NCBI RefSeq assembly: GCF_900129795.1
Contig: NZ_FQWW01000008.1
Location: 73,480-137,479 of the forward strand
From: Flavobacterium sp. CF108
GTDB lineage: Bacteria; Bacteroidota; Bacteroidia; Flavobacteriales; Flavobacteriaceae
Length of the DNA: 64,000 bases
Reading direction: 5' to 3'
The notes under the pieces were generated by a model. It worked only from the letters and a program-made list of their open reading frames with translations, was not told the DNA's origin and did no database searches. A program made the position numbers and the translations under genes. Positions 43,430 through 51,724 of the stretch are shown here, one piece after another (positions within the stretch are counted from its first letter, which is position 1; the number at the start of each line of letters is the position of its first letter).

Positions 43430-43506
43430 TTTCGTCCTAACATTATAAAACCTATAACTTCTACCGAATATTTTTTCGATCAAAAGTGAAAAGTTAAAAA
43501 AAAGTG

Positions 43507-43514
43507 TACCTTTG
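43507..43514 (+). promoter_or_regulatory. putative -7 promoter element TACCTTTG
   Basis: TACCTTTG matches TAnnTTTG, 70 bases before the KTSC/J-domain gene. Confidence 0.6.
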
Positions 43515-43584
43515 CAAAAAATTTGTCGATTTGAACTAATTAATATCGATTTCAAACTAATAGACAAGTAGTTACCTTTTATTT

Positions 43585-44025
43585 ATGAAAAAAATAGTTG
43601 AATACCGCAAGTTACTAAACGTAGAAAAAACTGCAGAGTTAAAAGATTTAAAAACAATTTATCGTAATGCGATGAAAGAATCTCATCCTGATAAATTTGT
43701 AGGAGACGACGCTGGTTTAAAAGAGGCAGAAGAAAAAAGTAAAACAATCATTGAAGCTTACCACTTTTTAGTAAGTATTCACCCTGATACTATTAAACTT
43801 AATTTACCTGAATATACAGAAACAATTTCAACTTGCACTATTACAGATTACAAATTTGTAGAAGGTCGTTTGATTATTGATTTTTCTAACGGAAGTGTTT
43901 ACGAATACATCAGTGTTCCTAAAGCAACTTATGTGAAAATGGTAAATGCTGATTCTCCTGGAAGATTTGCAAAAAGACACATTTTGAACTCTTTTACTTG
44001 GAGAAAGAAAACAAATCAAGAATAA
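43585..44025 (+). CDS. J-domain plus KTSC-domain protein
   Basis: 146 residues. The first 65 form a J-domain with the invariant HPD at 34-36 (NAMKESHPDKFVGDD), which stimulates Hsp70 (DnaK). The last 70 form a KTSC domain (FVEGRLIIDFSNGSVYEYIS, VPKATYVKMVNADSPGRFAK). A function linking DnaK to nucleic-acid- or lysyl-tRNA-related tasks is only suggested by the family name. Own promoter and terminator. Confidence 0.85.
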   Translation: MKKIVEYRKLLNVEKTAELKDLKTIYRNAMKESHPDKFVGDDAGLKEAEEKSKTIIEAYHFLVSIHPDTIKLNLPEYTETISTCTITDYKFVEGRLIIDFSNGSVYEYISVPKATYVKMVNADSPGRFAKRHILNSFTWRKKTNQE

Positions 44026-44045
44026 ATTTATTCGAAAATAATTTA

Positions 44046-44077
44046 AAAAGCACTCTTCCTACAGAGTGCTTTTTTTA
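44046..44077 (+). terminator. intrinsic terminator
   Basis: AAAGCACTC and GAGTGCTTT pair around TTCCTACA, then TTTTTTT. Follows the KTSC/J-domain gene. Confidence 0.9.
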
Positions 44078-44242
44078 TGGCTTACAATTAAAAAAATTAT
44101 ATATTAGCATTCAAAACAATAAATAAATCAGAGTTTTAAATCAAACTAACGCTTCAAAACACTTGATTACAGGACATTTAGATACAAAAAAACTATAACA
44201 AAATTTTAGGTTACAAAATTCTATATGTTTTATAATTTTAGA

Positions 44243-44250
44243 TACTTTTG
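44243..44250 (+). promoter_or_regulatory. putative -7 promoter element TACTTTTG
   Basis: TACTTTTG matches TAnnTTTG, 35 bases before the ATG of the TlpA-like gene. Confidence 0.55.
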
Positions 44251-44284
44251 TTGCACAAATCAATTAACTAATTAATTTTTTATA

Positions 44285-45451
44285 ATGAAAAAAATACTTT
44301 TTTTACTTACAGCTTCTGCAGCTATCATTTCATGCAGTAAAGTTAAAGACGGAGAATACCTAATTACTGGTACTGCAAAAGGAATCGAAAACGGAAAAAC
44401 TATCATTCTTCAAGGTCAGGATCCTGCTACAAGAATGACAATTGCGTTAGATACTGTGAAAGTTGAAAATGGAAAATTTGAAATTAAAGGAAAAGTTAAA
44501 GAACCGGCTTTTCATACATTAATACTTCAAGGTGCTAACGGGCCAATCCCATTTATCTTAGAAACTGGAGAAATCAATATCGAAATTGATAAAGACAGTA
44601 TCCATAAATCTAAAATTTCTGGAACTTACAATAATGACGAGTATGTAAAATTCAATGATGACCTTACAAAAACTCAAAAAAGTTTAATTGATTTCCAGAA
44701 AAAGAATACTACAAAGATGCAAGATGCCCAAAAAGCTCATGATACTGCAACTGTCAATGGCTTAATGAAACAATACATGGAAATTCAGACAGAAGTTCAG
44801 GCTAATACTAAAAAGAAATATTTAGCTTACGCTGAAGGTCATCCAAAATCTTATATCTCTGCATTGATTATTCAAAGTATGATTAATGATCCAAGCAATG
44901 ATATCAAAAAAACTGAGACTTTATACAACGCTTTAGACGAATCTGTAAAAAATACTACTCCTGGTAAAGAAATCAAAACCAGACTAGGTCAAGCTAAATT
45001 GCCTGCAGTTGGTGCATCAGCTCCTCCAGTTGGCAGCGCTAAATGAAGAGCAGACTTTTCTGCGCCAAATCCGCAAGGAAAAGTAGTTTCGCTTAAAGAA
45101 AGTTTAGGTAAAGTAACTATCGTTGATTTCTGGGCTTCATGGTGCGGACCATGCAGAAAAGAAAATCCAAATGTTGTAGCTATTTACAAAGAATTACATT
45201 CAAAAGGATTAAACATTGTTGGCGTTTCTTTAGATAAAGATGCTGAACACTGGAAAGAAGCTATTGCAGCAGATGGTTTAACATGGACACATGTTTCTAA
45301 TCTTAAATTCTGGGATGAACCAATTGCGAAACAATATAATGTTGAATCTATTCCTGCAACTTTTATTCTTGATGCATCAGGAAATGTGGTTGCTCAAGAC
45401 TTAAGAGGTCCGGAATTGAAAGCAAAAATCGTAGAATTATTAGCAAAATAA
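44285..45451 (+). pseudogene. TlpA-like thioredoxin-fold lipoprotein gene interrupted by an in-frame TGA
   Basis: 389 codons with a TGA at 45044-45046 (codon 254). Codons 1-253 encode a lipoprotein (lipobox AIISC, Cys17) with a DUF4369-like beta domain and helical linker. After the TGA the same frame continues without loss through a thioredoxin domain: SLGKVTIVDFWASWCGPCRK, the cis-Pro ESIPATFIL, and TAA at 45449-45451. The second part has no ATG, so it cannot start alone. Normal homologues are one periplasmic thiol-disulfide reductase. Mutation, sequence error or read-through are the alternatives; the frame is otherwise perfect. A terminator follows. Confidence 0.8.
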
Positions 45452-45473
45452 TCCTACTTTTTAAATAAAGTTA

Positions 45474-45500
45474 AAAAATCTCCCTAGTGGAGATTTTTTT
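45474..45500 (+). terminator. intrinsic terminator of the TlpA-like gene
   Basis: AAATCTCC and GGAGATTT pair around CTAGT, then TTTTT. Confidence 0.9.
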
Positions 45501-45566
45501 ATTTTATTCAATTCCAATGAATTAAAAAACAACTTTAAAATAACTTTAAATTAAGTTCTTTTTTTG

Positions 45567-45597
45567 TTTGCAAATGTAGAAAACGTTGCTATCTTTG
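45567..45597 (+). promoter_or_regulatory. promoter of tRNA-Tyr
   Basis: TTTG (45567-45570), 19 bases, then TATCTTTG (45590-45597), a full match to the TTTG/TAnnTTTG promoter of this phylum. The tRNA begins 40 bases later. Confidence 0.85.
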
Positions 45598-45636
45598 CAA
45601 CCGCTTAGAACAACAAAGCGCATCAATGCTGAGATC

Positions 45637-45720
45637 GGGGAGATACTCAAGCGGCCAACGAGGGCAGACTGTAAATCTGCTGTGTGAACTTCGCAGGTTC
45701 GAATCCTGCTCTCCCCACCA
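45637..45720 (+). tRNA. tRNA-Tyr (anticodon GTA)
   Basis: The acceptor stem GGGGAGA / TCTCCCC closes, followed by A and the encoded CCA. The anticodon arm GCAGA-CTGTAAA-TCTGC shows anticodon GTA at 45671-45673. The T arm GCAGGTTCGAATCCTGC is normal and the variable arm is long, as in class II bacterial tRNA-Tyr. Frames on the minus strand across this tRNA are spurious. Confidence 0.97.
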
Positions 45721-45785
45721 AAAGGGTAAAAGAAGCCGAAACGAAAGTTTTTCAATCTTTTCAAAAACCCGCAAAAAACGTGGTA

Positions 45786-45820
45786 AAGCCTGCAAATCGT
45801 AAGATTCGCAGGCTTTTTTC
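45786..45820 (+). terminator. intrinsic terminator after tRNA-Tyr
   Basis: AAGCCTGC and GCAGGCTT pair around a loop containing AATCGTAAGATT symmetry, then TTTTTTC. Confidence 0.85.
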
Positions 45821-46046
45821 ATTTATACTGTTTTTCAAATTTTTTAAAACCGAACAAAATCTCTATGGCAGAATCGTGGCATATAGTATTTTTAAAAACT
45901 AGAAAACCAGCAAATTTAAAGCCTGCTGGATCTAGGCAAAGAATTACTCAGGGCTGTGGCAAATAAAGTGATTTCTAGTATCTATATGCAATTCATGAAT
46001 AATTTCAGTTTAAAATCAAAGAAATTCTAACATCATTAGCTGCCAT

Positions 46047-46931
46047 CTATTCGGGTTCAATAAAATTCTGGATTTTTTCTATAGTAAGTGTTGGGTTGGC
46101 TCCTTCACTTTTAGCTACCAATGCACCTACAGCACATGCAAAATCAATTGCTTCCTGAGGATCAGCCTTATTAAGTAATTTACTAATGAGTGAGGCTAAA
46201 AAAGAATCTCCTGCTCCTACGGTATCCACAACATTAATTTCATAACCACTATTATAAAAAAGTTTATTTTCGTGCAGCAATACTGCTCCGTGTCTTCCTT
46301 TTGTCACGCATATACTTTTGGCTTTGGTATTCCGGGCTATGAACTGCAGATTCTGCTCTAAAGAATTATATTTAGACCCCATAATCCTGCTTATTTCAAA
46401 CAATTCATCATCATTAAATTTAATGAAATCGGCCATTTTTAAAAGGGTAACTAAAAGATCGGCAGTATAATAAGGTTTACGTAAATTAACATCAAAAACA
46501 GAATAATTAGCCACACTAATCAAACTTAAAAGTGTATCTCTGGAGGTATAATCCCTGGCTACTAAGCTCCCAAAAACAAAAGCATCTGACTCAGAGACAT
46601 TTCGTGTGGCTTTCTCTGAAACCGTGATTTTATCCCAGGCTCTTGGAAACATAATATCATAAGATGCTGAACCTTTTTCATTAAGCATGACATTCACTTT
46701 TCCTGTTTTAAAATCCGGTTTTATTTGAATAAGATCGGTTTTTATACCAAACTCTTTTATGTAAGACAACAATTTTTCTCCTTTATTATCAGTTCCTATC
46801 GCACTAATCATAGACACTTCGTTTCCTAATGAATGTAAACGGATGGCTACATTCAATGGTGCTCCTCCTATTTTTTTATGAGCTGGAAAAACATCCCATA
46901 AAACTTCTCCGTAACATGTTATTTTTGACAT
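46047..46931 (-). CDS. PfkB-family carbohydrate kinase, probable fructokinase
   Basis: 294 residues. GGAPLNVAIRLHSLG at 22-36 is the PfkB N-terminal sugar-binding signature; VVDTVGAGDSFLASLI at 234-249 is the C-terminal one with catalytic Asp242 and the anion-hole Gly. By its place in the fructan locus it should phosphorylate fructose released by the GH32 enzymes. A -7 box is present 36 bases upstream, so it can be transcribed apart from the rest. Confidence 0.9.
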   Translation of the reverse strand: MSKITCYGEVLWDVFPAHKKIGGAPLNVAIRLHSLGNEVSMISAIGTDNKGEKLLSYIKEFGIKTDLIQIKPDFKTGKVNVMLNEKGSASYDIMFPRAWDKITVSEKATRNVSESDAFVFGSLVARDYTSRDTLLSLISVANYSVFDVNLRKPYYTADLLVTLLKMADFIKFNDDELFEISRIMGSKYNSLEQNLQFIARNTKAKSICVTKGRHGAVLLHENKLFYNSGYEINVVDTVGAGDSFLASLISKLLNKADPQEAIDFACAVGALVAKSEGANPTLTIEKIQNFIEPE

Positions 46932-46966
46932 TTTTTTGTGATTTATTATAAATCCAGGAATATTTA

Positions 46967-46974
46967 CAAACCTA
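46967..46974 (-). promoter_or_regulatory. putative -7 promoter element TAGGTTTG of the fructokinase gene
   Basis: Minus-strand TAGGTTTG matches TAnnTTTG in the 90-bp gap after the GH32-like gene. Confidence 0.5.
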
Positions 46975-47021
46975 AGTATCCCTGGATTAAAATTTTGAAT
47001 TCTGTTTTATTTTTGTTAACG

Positions 47022-48572
47022 TTATTCTGATTGTGTAATCTGAAGGTTAGAAAAAATACTGTTTTGTCCCTCAGCAATTAATCCCCATTTATTCTTGTCC
47101 CTTCCGTAAATACGATTCGTTAAAGCCGCTTTTCCGTTAATGTAAAGTACAACAACACTTCCTTCAGCAATTATTTCAACATCATATTTTGTATTCACCT
47201 GAAATTGAAACGGTATTCTTGTTACTTCTTGTGAAGCAGAATTATATCCTATGATTTTACCTTTTGTTACATCAAAAGCAATTTTATAATAACTTCCTGT
47301 ATCATTGGTATGAAAAACAAATCCCGAAGTACCATTTGTATTTTCTAAAGTAACCTCGGCTTTTATTTTAGCTTTTTTACCTATAGATTTAAACGTTACC
47401 GATGCTTTATTTGTTACACCAGATAAAGTATAATTTCCTGAAGTTGTGGTTACATTTCCTAAAGTCGCGTCAACCTCCGTAGTTATGTTTTTAGAAAATA
47501 AATCCTTTACTTTTTGTGGTGCCTGAGTTCCTAAAGTTCCATCAGAATTTTGTGTTAATTCATGAATCACCATATTTCCCGCCCAGTCTTTATTTCCAAG
47601 ATCATTCTCAGGAGTTTTTCTGGCATTCCATCCAAAAATATATCTTTTATTTCCATCCGAAGCTGTTTTTCCCGCATAAAAATATTCTCCGTCAATCATG
47701 TCATTTTCTGGTTTAAGCCAAGGCCCGTTAATCGATGATGACATTCTGTAATGCGTTCCTTTTGCACTGCTCCAATTTTCTGAGAAAAACAAATACCAAT
47801 AATTTCCCATTTTAAAAATATCAGCACATTCCATCATCAAATAATTCTCTTGCGGAGTTGTGGTATAAATTGGCGTTTGAATTTCCCATTTTCCCGAAGC
47901 CGGATCAGCACTTGTAAAATGCAATAAAACTGCTTTTCGTCCTTCAGTCTGTGTGCTCACCAGTATCGAATATTTTTTCAGATCCTCATTATAAAATATA
48001 TGTGGATCTCTAAAATCATAATTATAATATCCGGCTGGTGCAGTAATTTTAAACGAAGAAACTTTTGTCCAGTTTTTCAAATCAGTACTTGTCGCGCACA
48101 ATACACTTTCTCTTGCATTTGATTGTACAAAAGCCTGTGTTTCGTTGTGCCCGGTGTAATAAAAGTAATAAAGATTACCCACTTTTACAACTGATCCTGT
48201 GCCAATGGCAAAATCAGGATCAGTAGTTTTTCCGAATGGAATCATTTGCCCTTCGTAGGTAAAATGAGCCAAATCAGTACTTAAATATTCATGAATATCG
48301 TGAAACCCTTTTCCGGCAGGTTTGTTCTGCGCATCATGAAGAAAGTAAATATGGAATTTTCCGTTGTCAAAAAATGGCATAATATCTCCTGTATAACCTG
48401 CACTAAAATACGGATCGTTTCCTCCCATCCATTGCGAAGGCGGCACAGGATAAATACTGGTTATCTCTGAATTGCCTCCCGATGTTGAACCTCCAACATA
48501 AGCATCTTCCTGACTGCATGAAACAAGCGAAAAGAAAATGGAAGCCATCGTTATTATATTTCTATATTTCAT
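47022..48572 (-). CDS. GH32-family lipoprotein, atypical N-terminal motif
   Basis: 516 residues from ATG 48572 (the frame extends to a TTG 15 bases earlier). Lipobox SLVSC. The first GH32 strand is divergent: the usual WMNDPNG is replaced by WMGGNDPYFSAGYTGDIMPF, where Asp63 (GDIMPF) is the likely nucleophile. Asp189 (DFRDPHI) stabilises the transition state and Glu248 (MMECADIF) is the likely acid. A C-terminal beta-sandwich (about 350-516) with IYGRDKNKWGLIAEG follows. Probably a surface or periplasmic fructanase of the fructan PUL with its own specificity, for example endo-acting. Confidence 0.85.
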   Translation of the reverse strand: MKYRNIITMASIFFSLVSCSQEDAYVGGSTSGGNSEITSIYPVPPSQWMGGNDPYFSAGYTGDIMPFFDNGKFHIYFLHDAQNKPAGKGFHDIHEYLSTDLAHFTYEGQMIPFGKTTDPDFAIGTGSVVKVGNLYYFYYTGHNETQAFVQSNARESVLCATSTDLKNWTKVSSFKITAPAGYYNYDFRDPHIFYNEDLKKYSILVSTQTEGRKAVLLHFTSADPASGKWEIQTPIYTTTPQENYLMMECADIFKMGNYWYLFFSENWSSAKGTHYRMSSSINGPWLKPENDMIDGEYFYAGKTASDGNKRYIFGWNARKTPENDLGNKDWAGNMVIHELTQNSDGTLGTQAPQKVKDLFSKNITTEVDATLGNVTTTSGNYTLSGVTNKASVTFKSIGKKAKIKAEVTLENTNGTSGFVFHTNDTGSYYKIAFDVTKGKIIGYNSASQEVTRIPFQFQVNTKYDVEIIAEGSVVVLYINGKAALTNRIYGRDKNKWGLIAEGQNSIFSNLQITQSE

Positions 48573-48593
48573 TTTTATTGAATTCAAAGTAGA

Positions 48594-49991
48594 TTAATTT
48601 TTAGCTAAATAATTGATGCTGTTTTGTGTCAAAAGCTTGATATTATTAATGAATTCATTAGCCTGACTTGGCACTCCGCTGCTGTTGGTTTCATTATACC
48701 AATCATAAGCTCCCATCGAAATCACGATCACATTTTTATCTGTCCCTGTGTTTGGAAACTCTGCAATTGTAACTCTTCCGTCAAGGGCATTATCCCAAGC
48801 TTCACTGGCTAAATTAGTTCCTCCGGTTTGGTTTCTCCAGCCTTCTCCATTGCCATAACCTCCCCATTCTGGTAAAAACCACCAAGCAGTATGATTTAAA
48901 CGGAAAGTGCCGCTTTGCAATAAATTAGCTTTTCCGGTTTCATAAGTTGTCAATCCTTCAAAAATTGGATGATTCTCGTGCCCAACAAATGACATTCCCC
49001 ATGAATTTCCGTCTACAAATCCGTTTGGAGGAAAATCTCCAAAAACATTATTCGGTCCTTTTCCTGAAGGAACAATTCCTAAAGCATCTACGTATTGAGA
49101 AGCAAAAGATGTTAAAAGTAAGTTCCCTCCGTTAGATCTGAAATTTTTCAAAGCCGTTGTTACCGCAGGATTGTAAGCTACAGAAGGCAAATTTGCGGCC
49201 GAATCAAAATGCCACCAAATAACATCGACCTCGCTTAAATCAGCACCATTTTGAATACTGTTAAATGAAATATATTTTGCTCCGTTAAAAGTTGTAAAGA
49301 ACCAATCGGCAGCTGTGATTTCATCTATATTTGTAATTTCTGCTCTTGTTGCCGCAGTTCCTAAAAAGGCAACCACTAAACCTGTTACCGGTACGCCAAC
49401 GTTAGCCGTGTAATTCACGCTTTTTCCGTTAGACGTTATCACAAAAGTTACCGGATTACTAAAATCAATCGCTGTTCCTGAAGCTGGCGAAATAGAAACT
49501 CCTTCGGTTAATTCGATTACAGGCTGCAAAGCTTTCAAATTGGTACCTTCAGGCAAAGTCATTGTGATAGTTTTATTTACATCATTGACTGTTGCAGCAA
49601 CTCCATTAATTTTAAAACTCTTAATCGGACTCAAAACAACAACTGTAACTGTATAATCTTTATATAAATTGCCGTTTGTCACTCTAAACTTTACAGGATT
49701 TGTAAAATTAACAGGCGTTGTTAAATCAAGGTTTGATGTGGCGCCTGCCTGTAAAACAATTTCAGGTGTTACCGCTGTAATATCTGATCCGTAAGGCATC
49801 GTTACGTTAATCTTTCCTGATTTCTGATCGATTTCTCCTATTACTCCTTTTATTTTAAAAGAAGTAACATTAGAAGGTGAATTGACATCAAAACCGCCAT
49901 TTTCGAAACTATCTTCACAGGCAGTTATCATAAAAACCATTGTCAATATCAAAGACACTTTGTTCCAATTTTTATATATAAATTTTCTCAT
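48594..49991 (-). CDS. DUF4960-like surface glycan-binding lipoprotein with two Ig-like repeats
   Basis: 465 residues; lipobox ITAC near residue 25. Two tandem beta-sandwich repeats of about 75 residues (SFKIKGVIGEIDQKSGKINV and SFKINGVAATVNDVNKTITM) are followed by a DUF4960-type domain of about 240 residues with an alpha/beta fold (DVIWWHFDSAAN, GGNLLLTSFASQYVDALG, NVIVISMGAYDWYN). It lies directly after the SusD gene, the position of surface glycan-binding proteins (BT1761 in the levan locus of B. thetaiotaomicron). Confidence 0.8.
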   Translation of the reverse strand: MRKFIYKNWNKVSLILTMVFMITACEDSFENGGFDVNSPSNVTSFKIKGVIGEIDQKSGKINVTMPYGSDITAVTPEIVLQAGATSNLDLTTPVNFTNPVKFRVTNGNLYKDYTVTVVVLSPIKSFKINGVAATVNDVNKTITMTLPEGTNLKALQPVIELTEGVSISPASGTAIDFSNPVTFVITSNGKSVNYTANVGVPVTGLVVAFLGTAATRAEITNIDEITAADWFFTTFNGAKYISFNSIQNGADLSEVDVIWWHFDSAANLPSVAYNPAVTTALKNFRSNGGNLLLTSFASQYVDALGIVPSGKGPNNVFGDFPPNGFVDGNSWGMSFVGHENHPIFEGLTTYETGKANLLQSGTFRLNHTAWWFLPEWGGYGNGEGWRNQTGGTNLASEAWDNALDGRVTIAEFPNTGTDKNVIVISMGAYDWYNETNSSGVPSQANEFINNIKLLTQNSINYLAKN

Positions 49992-50011
49992 ATTGATGTT
50001 CTTAAAATAGA

Positions 50012-51703
50012 TTAATAACCTGGATTTTGTTTGTACAATCCCTGACTGAAATTAATTTGCTTTAACGGAATTGGGCAATACTCTTCTTTATGAGCATCAA
50101 AAAAGGCATCCTGATAATAGGTACGTTTTGTTTTTTCTCCCGCATAAAAGTCATTTAATACCTGATCTGTAACACCCCAGCGAACTAAATCAAAGAAACG
50201 ATTTCCTTCCATCGCCAGTTCTAAACGGCGTTCCCAACGCATGGCTTTACGGGCAAACTCTTGTGTCCAGTTGCAATTCACTCCATCAACATAAGTGTTG
50301 ATTTTAAAGTTGTTCACATACGGAAGTCTTCCTGTACTCTGCGCCGCCCTTTCTCTAATTTGATTGATTAACGGTAAAGCTTCGGTTTGTCTTCCTAATT
50401 CAATCAGAGCTTCGGCACGCATCAAAATCACATCGGCATAACGAATTTGGATTCTGTTTTTTGAATTTCCATAAAACGGATCGATATTCACTACACAGCT
50501 GCAGCTTGGAGCTACGTTTTCTTTTAATGATGCAAAATATCCATATGTTCCCGGAGATCTTACCCAGGCTTCAACATATAAAAATTCAGGATCATATTTA
50601 TAAGGCAAACCTGGCATTGCAACGGTATGATACAATCTTGGATCGACTGTATTTGCATTTATGTTTTTATAGTCAAAATCCTGATTGTTGTAGGTATCAA
50701 ATTCTGGTAAACCGTTTGTTCCGGTTTTAAACGCATTCACTAAATTTTGACTTGGTTTATGAAAATCGCAGCATCCTAAACCTTGTGGAGTCGAAAGGAC
50801 ATCTGAGAAATTAAGTCTTCCGTATAAAGTTCCGTCATTGTCTGAAAATTGAATAGAAAAGATTGATTCTGCTCCGTTTTCATAAGTTCCCGGCAAAAAG
50901 TTATTGGCAAAATCAGGTTCTAAACTTGCTTTCCCAATTACTTTATCAGTCGCTGCAATTACTTCCTGCAAATGCTGCTGATTGATTCCTGTAACAGCAA
51001 ATGTTTCGTCTTGCGTATAAGCCTGATACAAACGCGTTTTTGCTAAATAAGCATAAGCAGCTTTTTGAGTGGCACGCCCAACTTGTGGTTGTGTTTCCGG
51101 TAGATTATCGGCAGCAGCCTGAAAATCTTCAGCAATTTTGTTCCAAAGTTCTTCGTTTGTAAGTGCTTTGTTTGAAATGGTTTTGTAATCTTCCACAGGA
51201 ATATCTTCTGTGATATAAGGAACATTTCTGAACATGATTTTCAGCATAAAATAAAAATGTCCTCTTAAAAAACGCATCTCGGCCATACGTGTTTTCTTCA
51301 ACGGATATTCAGCTTCCGAAATTTGTTCTAATGCTTTTAAAGCTTTATTAGCTCTCGAAACTCCCACATAACTGATGTACCAAAAAGAATCTAATTCTCC
51401 AAAATCAGCTCTGATATTGTTCGAAACTTCAAAAAAGTGAAAATCCTGAATATCATTAGTTCCGCTCCCGCCTTTATAAGCATCATCTGAACGAACATTC
51501 CCAAATGGCCACAAACTGTATGGCGAATCATAGTGGTCATTTCCTAATTGTGCATAGGCTGCATTCATAAACCCTTCTACTGATTCCGGCGTCACAATAT
51601 CTTCTTCAGATAAAACGCCTCGCGGATCATTTTCAAGAAAATCTGAACAGGAAACAAAGGTTCCAAGTACAAAAAAAGCTGTTATATATAGTATTTTTTT
51701 CAT
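50012..51703 (-). CDS. SusD/RagB-family lipoprotein of the fructan PUL
   Basis: 563 residues; lipobox TFVSC near residue 19. SusD hallmarks: FLENDPRGVLSEEDIVTPES, MRFLRGHFYFMLKIMFRNVP, IQIRYADVILMRAEALIELG and the closing YCPIPLKQINFSQGLYKQNP. It forms the lid of the fructan-importing SusCD complex at the outer membrane. 21 bases after the SusC gene. Confidence 0.95.
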   Translation of the reverse strand: MKKILYITAFFVLGTFVSCSDFLENDPRGVLSEEDIVTPESVEGFMNAAYAQLGNDHYDSPYSLWPFGNVRSDDAYKGGSGTNDIQDFHFFEVSNNIRADFGELDSFWYISYVGVSRANKALKALEQISEAEYPLKKTRMAEMRFLRGHFYFMLKIMFRNVPYITEDIPVEDYKTISNKALTNEELWNKIAEDFQAAADNLPETQPQVGRATQKAAYAYLAKTRLYQAYTQDETFAVTGINQQHLQEVIAATDKVIGKASLEPDFANNFLPGTYENGAESIFSIQFSDNDGTLYGRLNFSDVLSTPQGLGCCDFHKPSQNLVNAFKTGTNGLPEFDTYNNQDFDYKNINANTVDPRLYHTVAMPGLPYKYDPEFLYVEAWVRSPGTYGYFASLKENVAPSCSCVVNIDPFYGNSKNRIQIRYADVILMRAEALIELGRQTEALPLINQIRERAAQSTGRLPYVNNFKINTYVDGVNCNWTQEFARKAMRWERRLELAMEGNRFFDLVRWGVTDQVLNDFYAGEKTKRTYYQDAFFDAHKEEYCPIPLKQINFSQGLYKQNPGY

Positions 51704-51724
51704 GTCTTTAGATTTAAACTTTTA

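Noticed and set aside
45546..45822. Two minus-strand frames of 72-77 codons over the tRNA region
   Set aside because: They are antisense to tRNA-Tyr and its terminator, a well-known source of false genes; no start context or family.
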